Positions 9,741 through 17,284 of a stretch of 64,000 nucleotides of DNA are shown here, piece by piece. A program made the translations under genes and the position numbers. The first letter of the stretch is position 1. Every line of letters begins with the position of its first letter. This DNA is from Alphaproteobacteria bacterium (GTDB lineage: Bacteria; Pseudomonadota; Alphaproteobacteria; Acetobacterales; Acetobacteraceae): contig JADZEB010000051.1 in the NCBI GenBank assembly GCA_020850755.1, positions 29,173-93,172 on the forward strand. The letters run 5' to 3'. Under the pieces are notes generated by a model. The model saw only the letters and a list, made by a program, of their open reading frames with translations, was not told the DNA's origin and ran no database searches.

Positions 9741-10055
9741 TCAATGGTCCTTGGGCTTGTTGACCTCGAAGGCGGCAAGCTGCGCGGCCGAGGCCTCTTT
9801 CTGGTGCTTCGCCTGCCACTCCTTGTAGGGCATGCCGTAGATGATCTCGCGCGCATCCGGATCGGAGAGCGCGATGCCCTTGCCCTCGGCCGCGGCGCGA
9901 TACCATTTCGACAGGCAGTTGCGGCAGAAGCCGGCGAGATTCATCATGTCGATGTTCTGCACGTCGCTGCGCGCGCGCAGATGCTCGACCAGGCGGCGGA
10001 AGGCGGCGGCCTCCAGCTCGGTGCGGGTGCGCTCGTCGATCTCGGGAACGGGCAT
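9741..10055 (-). CDS. DUF1244 family protein
   Basis: A 104-residue conserved alphaproteobacterial and gammaproteobacterial protein of unknown function. The diagnostic block is ELEAAAFRRLVEHL, followed by VQNIDMMNLAGFCRNCLSKWY (split here only for description) and IIYGMPYKEWQAKHQ. The two cysteines in GFCRNCLSKWY could bind metal, which is inference. The ATG at 10055 (MPVPEIDERTRTELE) matches the family length; an in-frame ATG at 10121 would add 22 residues without similarity. It is divergent from the glycerate kinase gene, whose start lies 144 bases away. Confidence 0.9.
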   Translation of the reverse strand: MPVPEIDERTRTELEAAAFRRLVEHLRARSDVQNIDMMNLAGFCRNCLSKWYRAAAEGKGIALSDPDAREIIYGMPYKEWQAKHQKEASAAQLAAFEVNKPKDH

Positions 10056-10199
10056 GGCTGGCTCCGGCTCTGCAAACGTGGCGTAGGGCGCCCCGCGCGG
10101 GGGCGGCTCGATCGCTAACATGGCCTCTTGCCAGCCCTTTCGCCATACTGCACGCACAAGGTGGCCGGCACCGGCACGGCCAAGGGGGGGGGAGGCAGC

Positions 10200-11498
10200 A
10201 TGGCGGAATGGAGCGACGGCGCGGCGGAGGCAACCCTGCGCGCCCTGTTCCAGGCCGCGATCGCCGCCGCCGATCCGGGCGTCGTGCTGGCCCGCCACCT
10301 GCCCCCGCCGCCCGCTCCGCCGGGCCGTACCGTTGTTGTCGGCTGCGGCAAGTCGGCCGCGCGCATGGCCGCGGTGCTGGAGGCGGCGTGGCCCGCAGAG
10401 GCGCCGCTTTCCGGCGTGGTGGTGACGCGAGACGGCCACGCGCTCTCCTGCCGGCGCATCCTGGTGCGCGAGGCATCGCACCCCGTCCCGGATGCACGCG
10501 GCGCGGCGGCAGCGGCCGAGATCCTGGCCGCCGTGCAGGGCCTGTCGGCGGCCGATCTGGTGATCTGCCTGATTTCGGGCGGCGGCTCGGCGCTGATGGC
10601 CCTGCCCGCGCCGGGCCTGACGCTCGCCGACAAGCAGGCGGTCAACCGCGCCCTGCTGGCATCCGGTGCCGCGATCGGCGAGATGAACGCGGTGCGCAAG
10701 CATCTGTCCGCGATCAAGGGCGGCAGGCTGGCGGCGGCGGCCCATCCGGCGCGGCTGGTGGCGCTGGCGATATCCGACGTGCCGGGCGACGATCCGGCGG
10801 TGATCGCCTCCGGCCCGACCGTGCCCGACCCGACCGGCTTCGCCGAGGCGCGCGCGATCCTGGCGCGCTACGCCATCGACCCACCGCCGGCGGTGGCCGC
10901 CCACCTCGCCCGCGCCGAGCCGGCGGCCGAAACGCCCAAGCCCGGCGATCCGCGCCTGGCGGGCGCCGCCTTCCACCTGATCGCCACGCCCATGCTCTCA
11001 CTCGCCGCCGCCGCCACCCTGGCCGAGCGGCAGGGCCTGCGCGCGCTGGTCCTGGGCGATGCGATCGAGGGCGAGGCGTTTGCCGTCGGCACGGCGATGG
11101 GCGGCATCGCCAAGGCGGTGCACGCGCACGGGGCGCCCTGCCGCCCGCCCTGCGTGCTGCTGTCGGGCGGGGAGACCACGGTCACGCTCCGCACCGCGAG
11201 CCCCGGGCGCGGCGGGCGCAATACCGAGTTCCTGGTCGGCCTTGCCCTCAATCTCGCCGGCCTGCCCGGCATCTGGGCGCTCGCCGCCGACACCGACGGC
11301 ATCGACGGCGCCGAGGACGCGGCCGGCGCCTGGATCGGCCCCGATACCCTCGCCCGTGCGCGCGCCGCCGGGCTTGATCCGGCGGCGGTGGCGGCAGCGC
11401 ATGACAGCGCCAGCCTGTTCGCCCGCACGGGTAGCCAGATCGTCACTGGACCGACATTGACGAATGTGAACGATTTCCGCGCCATCCTGATCGTGTAG
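10200..11498 (+). CDS. Glycerate 2-kinase (GckA/TtuD type)
   Basis: MOFRL-domain glycerate kinase forming 2-phosphoglycerate from glycerate and ATP, used in the serine cycle and in glyoxylate/tartrate use. Residues 1-230 hold the first domain with VVGCGKSAARMA, the glycine loop LISGGGSALMALP and the KHLSAIKGGRLA segment. The C-terminal MOFRL domain shows LLSGGETTVT, PGRGGRNTEFLVGLAL and the AADTDGIDG motif. The ATG at 10200 follows a GGAGG four bases upstream, which decides the start and gives 432 residues. With pyruvate kinase directly downstream it can route glycerate to pyruvate. Confidence 0.93.
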   Translation: MAEWSDGAAEATLRALFQAAIAAADPGVVLARHLPPPPAPPGRTVVVGCGKSAARMAAVLEAAWPAEAPLSGVVVTRDGHALSCRRILVREASHPVPDARGAAAAAEILAAVQGLSAADLVICLISGGGSALMALPAPGLTLADKQAVNRALLASGAAIGEMNAVRKHLSAIKGGRLAAAAHPARLVALAISDVPGDDPAVIASGPTVPDPTGFAEARAILARYAIDPPPAVAAHLARAEPAAETPKPGDPRLAGAAFHLIATPMLSLAAAATLAERQGLRALVLGDAIEGEAFAVGTAMGGIAKAVHAHGAPCRPPCVLLSGGETTVTLRTASPGRGGRNTEFLVGLALNLAGLPGIWALAADTDGIDGAEDAAGAWIGPDTLARARAAGLDPAAVAAAHDSASLFARTGSQIVTGPTLTNVNDFRAILIV

Positions 11499-11591
11499 CC
11501 TGGGCGCATGCCAAGCAAACGCCCCTCCCGCCCCGCAATCGCTGCCGCCGCTCCCGGCCCCTCCCCGACCAAGGACACGGACCAAGCCCGC

Positions 11592-13031
11592 ATGGCCATA
11601 CGCCCCGCCCCGCCCCGGCACCGCAACACCAAGATGATCGCGACACTGGGGCCGGCCTCCTCCTCGCCGGCGATGATCGAGGCGCTGTGGCGAACCGGGG
11701 CCGATGTGTTCCGCCTCAATTTCAGCCATGGCAGCCACGAGGACCACGCCCAGCGCATCGCCGCCATCCGCGCGCTCGAACAGAAGGTGCATCGCCCGAT
11801 CGGCATCCTGGTCGATGTCCAGGGCCCGAAGCTGCGCGTGGGCCAGTTCGCCGGCGGCGCGGCCGAGATCGCCACCGGCGCGCCCTTCCGCCTCGACCTC
11901 GATCCCGCGCCGGGCACGGCCGCGCGCGTGCAGCTGCCCCACCCCGAGATCATCCGCGCCGCCGAGACCGGATCGACGCTCCTGCTCGATGACGGCAAGC
12001 TCCGCCTGCGTGTGACACGCAAGGGCAAGGACTTCCTCGAAACCGAGGTCATGGTCGGCGGCACGATCAAGGATCGCAAGGGCGTGAACGTGCCCGACGT
12101 GGTGCTGCCGATCCCCTCGCTCACCGAGAAGGACAAGAAGGACCTGGCCTTCGCGCTGCGCCAGGGCGTGGATTTCATCGGGCTTTCCTTCGTCCAGCAG
12201 CCGCAGGACGTGGCCGATGCGCGCGCCATCGTGGAAGGGCGCGCCTGGATCATGGTCAAGCTCGAGAAGCCTTCGGCCGTGGCACCCGACAAGTTCGAGC
12301 GCATCGTCCAGCTCGCCGATTGCGTGATGGTGGCGCGCGGCGATCTCGGCGTCGAGCTGCCGCCCGAGGAGGTGCCGCTGATCCAGAAGCGCATCGTGCG
12401 CGCCTGCCGCCGCGCCGGGCGTCCGGTGGTGGTGGCAACGCAGATGCTGGAAAGCATGATCTCCGCCCCCACCCCCACCCGCGCCGAGGCATCGGATGTC
12501 GCCACCGCCGTGTTCGACGGGGCGGATGCGGTGATGCTGTCGGCGGAGACGGCGGCCGGGCAGTTCCCGCTCGAAGCGGCCATGATCATGGACCGCATCA
12601 TCGGCCGGGTGGAGGCCGATCCGAACTGGCGGCAGATGATCGAGGCGACGCGCTTTCCGCCCGAACCCAACTCGGCCGACGCCATCTCGGCGGCGGCGCG
12701 GCAGGTGGCGCACACCATCTCGGCCAAGGCGATCATCACCTATACCACCTCGGGCTCGACCACGCTGCGCGCCGCGCGCGAGCGCCCCGACGTGCCGATC
12801 CTCGGCGCCACCGAGCGGCGCGAGACGGCACGACGGCTGGCGCTGGTGTGGGGCGTGCATCCGGTGCAAACGGCCGATGTGCATTCCATGACGCAGATGG
12901 TGGCCAAGGCGTGCCGCGTCGCGGTGCATGAGGGGTTCGCGAAAAGCGGCGACGAGATCGTCATCACCGCCGGCGTTCCCTTCGGCACGCCGGGTGCGAC
13001 CAACGCGCTGCGCATCGCGGTGATCGACTAG
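11592..13031 (+). CDS. pyk: Pyruvate kinase
   Basis: Catalyses phosphoenolpyruvate plus ADP to pyruvate plus ATP. The family start TKMIATLGPASSSPAMIEAL, FRLNFSHGSHEDH, VDVQGPKLRVG, the catalytic lysine stretch IMVKLEKPSA, VMVARGDLGVELP and VATQMLESMI are all present. The ATG at 11592 (MAIRPAPPRHRNTKM) gives 479 residues, the usual length; an ATG at 11508 would add 28 low-complexity residues (PAIAAAAPGPSP). The stop codon TAG (13029-13031) is the last three bases of the CTAG that begins repeat copy 1, so the repeat abuts the gene with no spacer. Confidence 0.96.
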   Translation: MAIRPAPPRHRNTKMIATLGPASSSPAMIEALWRTGADVFRLNFSHGSHEDHAQRIAAIRALEQKVHRPIGILVDVQGPKLRVGQFAGGAAEIATGAPFRLDLDPAPGTAARVQLPHPEIIRAAETGSTLLLDDGKLRLRVTRKGKDFLETEVMVGGTIKDRKGVNVPDVVLPIPSLTEKDKKDLAFALRQGVDFIGLSFVQQPQDVADARAIVEGRAWIMVKLEKPSAVAPDKFERIVQLADCVMVARGDLGVELPPEEVPLIQKRIVRACRRAGRPVVVATQMLESMISAPTPTRAEASDVATAVFDGADAVMLSAETAAGQFPLEAAMIMDRIIGRVEADPNWRQMIEATRFPPEPNSADAISAAARQVAHTISAKAIITYTTSGSTTLRAARERPDVPILGATERRETARRLALVWGVHPVQTADVHSMTQMVAKACRVAVHEGFAKSGDEIVITAGVPFGTPGATNALRIAVID

Positions 13032-13157
13032 AGCAGCGTCCGATCTGGTGGAACCGCAGCGCGGCTCCACCAGATCGGACCAGGCTGCTCGCAAACCATA
13101 TGTTTCCCGGGCACGACTTCCGTTCGGCTGATCGAAGCCGAACGGAACGTGCCCTAG
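13028..13157 (+). repeat. CTAG-bounded double-hairpin repeat, copy 1
   Basis: A 130-bp intergenic element starting and ending with CTAG. Hairpin A (13038-13080) has 20-base arms beginning GTCCGATCTGG with a 3-base AGC loop and one mismatch. Hairpin B (13109-13154) pairs GGGCACG with CGTGCCC and, after a 2-base bulge, TTCCGTTCGGCT with its complement around a GATCGA loop. Copy 2 (43443-43572) is the same length in opposite orientation and matches at 122 of 130 positions by my alignment. The element separates convergent pyk and ada, and its end CTAGs contain both TAG stop codons. Confidence 0.95.
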
Positions 13158-14302
13158 GAGGCGGTCTCGCCCGCCTTCTTCGCCGCACTGCGCTCGGTCG
13201 CGAGCAGCTTCCGCTTGCGCCCCGCACCCCAGCGATAGCCGCCCGCCGCGCCATCGGCGCGCACGACGCGATGGCAGGGGATGGCGACCGCGAGGCGGTT
13301 GGTGGCGCAGGCGCGCGCGACCGCCCGGCTTGCCCGCGCATCGCCGAGTGCCGCCGCCACGGCGGCATAGGAGCGCGTCTGCCCCGCCGGGATGGTGCGC
13401 AGCACCTGCCAGACCTTGCGCTGGAAATCGGTGCCGCGGATGTCGAGCGGCACCGTGAGCGCCCGCCCCGGCGCCGAGACCGCCGCGCCCACCTCGGCGA
13501 TCAGGGGGGCAAGCGCGGCGCGATCCTCGGCCAGCTCGGCCTTGGGGAACTCGGCGGCGAGCGCGGCCAGCAGCCCCGGACGATCCTTGCCGAACTGGAT
13601 CGCGCACACCCCGCGCGCAGTGGCCGCGACCAGCATGGAGCCGAGCGCCGAGCGGCCGATGGCATAGAGGATGCGCTCGCCCGGGGCACCGCGCGCGAAC
13701 TGCGCCGGCGTCATGCCGAGCGTCTCCGCCGCGCCCTGGTAGGCGCGGCTGGCCGCACCGAAGCCGGCGGCATAGGCGGCGTCCGCCACGTCCGGCACTG
13801 CGCCCGGTGCTGCACGAAGTTCGGCCCGCAGCCGGCGCGCGCGCACCGCCGCCCAGTAGCCGCGCGGCGTGATCCCGGTCTCGCGGCGGAACAGACGGTG
13901 GAAATGATGCGCGCTGTAGCCGGCGCGGCGGGCAAGCTCGGCGAGCGTCGGCGCCGCCTCCGCCGCCGCGATCGCGGCGCAGGCATCGCGCACGGCGGCG
14001 GGGCCGGGATCGCTTTCGGCGCCGCGCTCGGGCTGGCAGCGCCGGCAGGGGCGGAATCCGGCCGCGCGCGCGGCCGGTGCATCGGCGAAGAAGCGCACAT
14101 GGGCACGCAAGGGCCGGCGCGAGGGGCAGTCGGGGCGACAGAAGATGCCCGTGCTGCTGACCGCATAGACGAAGCGCCCGACGGCCGAGCGGTCGCGCCC
14201 CGCCACCGCCCGCCAGCAGGCGGCGGGATCGGGCATCGCGGCGGGGGAAAGGCTGTCGGGCATGGCGGCGTCATCCTTGGGCGTGGCAGCGGGAACGATC
14301 AT
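13154..14302 (-). CDS. ada: Ada, bifunctional regulator and O6-methylguanine-DNA methyltransferase
   Basis: Adaptive-response protein that repairs methyl phosphotriesters and O6-methylguanine and activates its own regulon. Domain order is complete: N-terminal zinc domain with Cys55, Cys59, Cys86 and Cys89 (TGIFCRPDCP, FRPCRRCQP); an AraC-type helix-turn-helix region (TLAELARRAGYSAHHFHRLF); and the C-terminal methyltransferase with active Cys343 in IPCHRVVR. The 382-residue length assumes the start at 14302; ATGs at 14263 and 14236 are alternatives. The TAG stop is formed by the terminal CTAG of repeat copy 1. Confidence 0.95.
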   Translation of the reverse strand: MIVPAATPKDDAAMPDSLSPAAMPDPAACWRAVAGRDRSAVGRFVYAVSSTGIFCRPDCPSRRPLRAHVRFFADAPAARAAGFRPCRRCQPERGAESDPGPAAVRDACAAIAAAEAAPTLAELARRAGYSAHHFHRLFRRETGITPRGYWAAVRARRLRAELRAAPGAVPDVADAAYAAGFGAASRAYQGAAETLGMTPAQFARGAPGERILYAIGRSALGSMLVAATARGVCAIQFGKDRPGLLAALAAEFPKAELAEDRAALAPLIAEVGAAVSAPGRALTVPLDIRGTDFQRKVWQVLRTIPAGQTRSYAAVAAALGDARASRAVARACATNRLAVAIPCHRVVRADGAAGGYRWGAGRKRKLLATERSAAKKAGETAS

Positions 14303-14380
14303 GCCCGCGCGTCCTTCCCGCGCGCGTCCCGCCGCTTGCGTTCAAACTCCGCCCTGCCCGCGCAACCGCCGCGCGGTGCC

Positions 14381-15019
14381 TCAGGTGGGGTCGCCGAAGG
14401 CGCGCCGGCGCAGATCCTGCCGCCGCTCCTCGGCCCCCTCCAGGCGCGGATGGATCGCCAGCGCCGCCTCGAAGGCGCGCAGCGCCGCCTCGTAGTTCTG
14501 CTGGCGTTCGTAGATCAGCGACAGGCCGGAAAGCGCGCCGAAATGGCGCGGCTCGCGCCTGAGCGCCTCCTGGATGTCGCGCACGCTGTTGGCATCGTCG
14601 CCCATCAGGAAATAGACGGTGGCGCGCTTGTTCCACGCCTCGGCCAGATCGGGAGCGAGCGCCAGCACGGCGTCGAAATCCTCGAGCGCGTCCTCGAGCG
14701 CGCGCGCTTCCATGTTGCGCATGCCCCGCCGCATCAGCAGCGTCACGGCCGGCGTGCCGGCGAAGGTCCAGGCGGCCCAGATCTGGCTTTCGATCGCCTG
14801 GGCCGCCTGGTCGGTCTCGGCGCTGCGCAGCCGCTCGAACAGAGTGTCGAGATTGACCGGGCGCTGCGGCTGGCGCGGCTGAACCTGGCGCGGCTCGGCC
14901 TGGCGCGGCCGGTCGGGACGCTCTGCCGGCGGCGGCGACTGCGCCAGGGCCGATGCCCCCGCGAGCAGCAGGGCAAGCAGCGCCGGCAGGGCGGGGCGAA
15001 GCGGCGGGCGGCGGATCAT
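14381..15019 (-). CDS. Exported TPR-repeat protein
   Basis: A 212-residue protein with an N-terminal signal peptide (LRPALPALLALLLAGASALAQ) that points to export. It is followed by a Pro/Gln/Arg-rich linker to about residue 52. The rest contains at least two tetratricopeptide repeats: AWNKRATVYFLMGDDANSVR and FGALSGLSLIYERQQNYEAAL, with a preceding degenerate one at ALEDALEDFDAVLALAP. TPRs mediate protein contacts in the periplasm; no catalytic motif is seen. It lies 24 bases downstream of glcF on the same strand and may be co-transcribed, but a link to glycolate is not evident. Confidence 0.85.
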   Translation of the reverse strand: MIRRPPLRPALPALLALLLAGASALAQSPPPAERPDRPRQAEPRQVQPRQPQRPVNLDTLFERLRSAETDQAAQAIESQIWAAWTFAGTPAVTLLMRRGMRNMEARALEDALEDFDAVLALAPDLAEAWNKRATVYFLMGDDANSVRDIQEALRREPRHFGALSGLSLIYERQQNYEAALRAFEAALAIHPRLEGAEERRQDLRRRAFGDPT

Positions 15020-15043
15020 GCGTCCATCCTCATGCCGCCATCC

Positions 15044-16384
15044 TCAGGCCGGCGGGGGCGGTGATGCAAGCGCCGCGTGGTTCACATCCGCGGGCGCCGG
15101 GCCGCCCGCCGCCCAGTCGAGCAGCTCGACCGTGTGCACCACCGGCAGCCCGCCGCCGGCAAGCTGGGTCATGCAGCCGATATTGCCGCTGGCGATCAGG
15201 TCGGGCCGGCGGCTGGCGATATTCGCGAGCTTGCGCGCGCGGAGCTGCCCCGCGATCTCCGGCTGCAGCAGGTTGTAGGTGCCGGCCGAGCCACAGCAGA
15301 GATGCCCCTCCGGCACCTCCAGCACGGTGAAGCCCGCCGCCGCCAGCAGCGCCTTGGGCTCCTTCGTGATCTTCTGGCCGTGCTGGAGCGAACAGGCGGC
15401 GTGGTAGGCGACGCGCAAGGGGGGCGGCCGCGCCCCCGGCGCCGGCTGGTAGCCGAGTTCGGCCAGCAACTCCGACACGTCGCGCGCGAGCCCCGCCACC
15501 CGCGCCGCCTTCTCGGCCCACTCGGGCTCGCCGCGCAGCATGAAGCCGTAATCCTTCACCGTCGTGCCGCAGCCCGAGGCGTTGACGATGATGGCATCGA
15601 GCCCCTCGCCCTCGATCTCGCGCGTCCAGGCGGCGACGTTCGCCCTGGCCGCCGACAAGGCCGCCTCGTGCCGGCCCATATGGTGCACCAGCGCGCCGCA
15701 GCAGCCCGCGCCGCTGGCCACCACCACCTCCACCCCCATGCGGGTGAGGAGGCGGATGGTCGCCTCGTTGATCGCGGGCGCGAGCACCTGCTGGGCGCAG
15801 CCGGCCAGCAGTGCCACGCGCTTGCGCCGCACGCCTTGCGCCGGATGGACGCGCGCCCCTTCCAGCGCCGAGCGGCCGGGCAGCGAGGCGGGCGCGAGGC
15901 GGAGCATCGCGCGCAGGCGCGCGGCGGTAGCAGAGCGGCCGGGCACCAGGCGGGCGAAGGGCCGGGCCAGCGCCGCCCCCATGAGCGCGAGGCGGAACAG
16001 CATCGGGCGCGGCAGCACGGCGGCGAGCAGGGCGCGCAGCGCGCGCTCGGGCCAGGGGCGGCGATAGGTCGCCTCGATATAGCTGCGGGCATGGTCGATC
16101 AGATGCATGTAGTGCACGCCCGAGGGGCAGGTGGTCATGCAGGAGAGGCAGGAGAGGCAGCGATCGAGATGGCGCACGACCAGTTCGCTCGCCGGGCGGC
16201 TGTTCTCCAGCATGTCCTTGATCAGGTAGATGCGCCCGCGCGGGGAATCGAGCTCGTCGCCCGCCAGGACGAAGGTGGGGCAGGTTGCGGTGCAGAAGCC
16301 GCAATGGACGCATTTGCGCAGGATCTTCTCGGACTCGCGAAGACCGGGGTCGGCAAGCTGCGCGGGGGTGAAGTGGGTTTGCAT
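15044..16384 (-). CDS. glcF: Glycolate oxidase iron-sulfur subunit
   Basis: Electron-transfer subunit of the membrane-associated glycolate dehydrogenase complex GlcDEF, which oxidises glycolate to glyoxylate. Two ferredoxin-like 4Fe-4S motifs are at Cys25/28/31/35 (CVHCGFCTATCP) and Cys76/79/82/86 (CLSCLSCMTTCP). Two CCG-type repeats (GAGCCGALVHH; HLCCGSAGTYNLLQP) follow in the C-terminal half. Length is 446 residues, normal for the family. The ATG overlaps the TAA of the preceding AT-rich gene by one base (TAATG), so translation is probably coupled to that foreign gene rather than to glcE. Confidence 0.96.
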   Translation of the reverse strand: MQTHFTPAQLADPGLRESEKILRKCVHCGFCTATCPTFVLAGDELDSPRGRIYLIKDMLENSRPASELVVRHLDRCLSCLSCMTTCPSGVHYMHLIDHARSYIEATYRRPWPERALRALLAAVLPRPMLFRLALMGAALARPFARLVPGRSATAARLRAMLRLAPASLPGRSALEGARVHPAQGVRRKRVALLAGCAQQVLAPAINEATIRLLTRMGVEVVVASGAGCCGALVHHMGRHEAALSAARANVAAWTREIEGEGLDAIIVNASGCGTTVKDYGFMLRGEPEWAEKAARVAGLARDVSELLAELGYQPAPGARPPPLRVAYHAACSLQHGQKITKEPKALLAAAGFTVLEVPEGHLCCGSAGTYNLLQPEIAGQLRARKLANIASRRPDLIASGNIGCMTQLAGGGLPVVHTVELLDWAAGGPAPADVNHAALASPPPPA

Positions 16385-17283
16385 TAGGTATTACCAGGTG
16401 GTAAATCTGCCAGATATTTAGAAGTTAAATTATATAAGTAATCATAATTGGAATCTTTAGTTATTGTTGACAATATATTGTTAATGGTGCTGTTATTTAT
16501 TGATTGAACAAAGCGAATTAATATACAATATTTTTGATGATACATTTTTATTCTATGCAATAACATGCTCTCTCTTTGGTTTCTGAAATCTTCGGTAACC
16601 GTTTTTCTTATATGTTTATCATTTTCGATAATAAGACTCATCTTTGCCAATGCCAAATCGATAACATCTCCAGATGTCTTGTGTTCCATTCTTATCATCA
16701 CTTCATTAGAAATAAAATAATTGTTAGCTATGTCACATATAAAAGCCGCCTCAGTCATGCAATTTTCTTTCATTGAATTAACTATGTTCAGAAAACTTGC
16801 GATTTCCATCGCAGCAGCAAATTTCTCTTGCTGATCCCCCTGTTCCTCAAGCGCCCTCCGGTTCTCCTTCATCTCCTTGCGCTGCATGCGCAATTCGTGG
16901 CTCTGAAGCATGTAGCCCCAAACCAGCCACATGAACGCCAAGGGCGCGAAGCCACCCGCCAGGAAGTCCCCGAGGGCATTCGCCTCCAAGCCACGAAGCT
17001 TCGTGACCGTAATTTTCGAGCTCCACCAACTGAACAGCACGATAAGGGCGAGATAGCTGATCGACGCCAGGGCTGGGTAGCAGGCGTATGTGTACCAAGG
17101 CGCCGTGTCGTCGGTTCCTTTGATGGCCTTCGCCTCAAGCTTCGGCGGCGGCTTGCCGCGAACCTTGGCCCAGGCCCAAGCGAACGGGTGCCTGATGCGC
17201 GCGCACAGCGTGACGTGCTCGAACCTGGCGGGCGTTGCCTCGCCGGCCTTCTTCTCCCCCTCCCCCTTCCCTTCCTCCGCCAT
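16384..17283 (-). CDS. AT-rich, horizontally acquired membrane protein of unknown function
   Basis: I do not recognise a characterised family. The 299-residue product has two hydrophobic segments (about 67-87 and 103-127, the second in GDFLAGGFAPLAFMWL), a charged coiled-coil-like stretch (128-155, LRMQRKEMKENRRALEEQ) and a C-terminal domain (156-299) rich in Asn, Ile, Lys and Tyr. DNA for the C-terminal part is strikingly AT-rich: 27 of 120 bases are G or C in 16441-16560, against 41 of 60 in 17161-17220. The switch falls near 16800-16850. The start follows the glcE stop by one base (TGAGATG) and the stop overlaps the glcF start (TAATG), so it sits seamlessly inside glcDEF. The layout resembles small membrane proteins seen in genomic islands; that is inference. 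Confidence 0.75.
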   Translation of the reverse strand: MAEEGKGEGEKKAGEATPARFEHVTLCARIRHPFAWAWAKVRGKPPPKLEAKAIKGTDDTAPWYTYACYPALASISYLALIVLFSWWSSKITVTKLRGLEANALGDFLAGGFAPLAFMWLVWGYMLQSHELRMQRKEMKENRRALEEQGDQQEKFAAAMEIASFLNIVNSMKENCMTEAAFICDIANNYFISNEVMIRMEHKTSGDVIDLALAKMSLIIENDKHIRKTVTEDFRNQRESMLLHRIKMYHQKYCILIRFVQSINNSTINNILSTITKDSNYDYLYNLTSKYLADLPPGNT

Positions 17284-17284
17284 C

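Noticed and set aside
10998..13607. A minus-strand open frame of about 870 codons antisense to glycerate kinase and pyruvate kinase
   Set aside because: The plus-strand frames encode clear enzymes. The antisense product is Arg/His/Gly-rich with no family likeness and runs through the repeat element; it is a GC-rich artefact.
16384..17283. The AT-rich gene as part of a prophage or integrative element
   Set aside because: There is no integrase, phage gene, attachment repeat or tRNA nearby, and the flanking glc genes are intact and contiguous; only a single gene is foreign.
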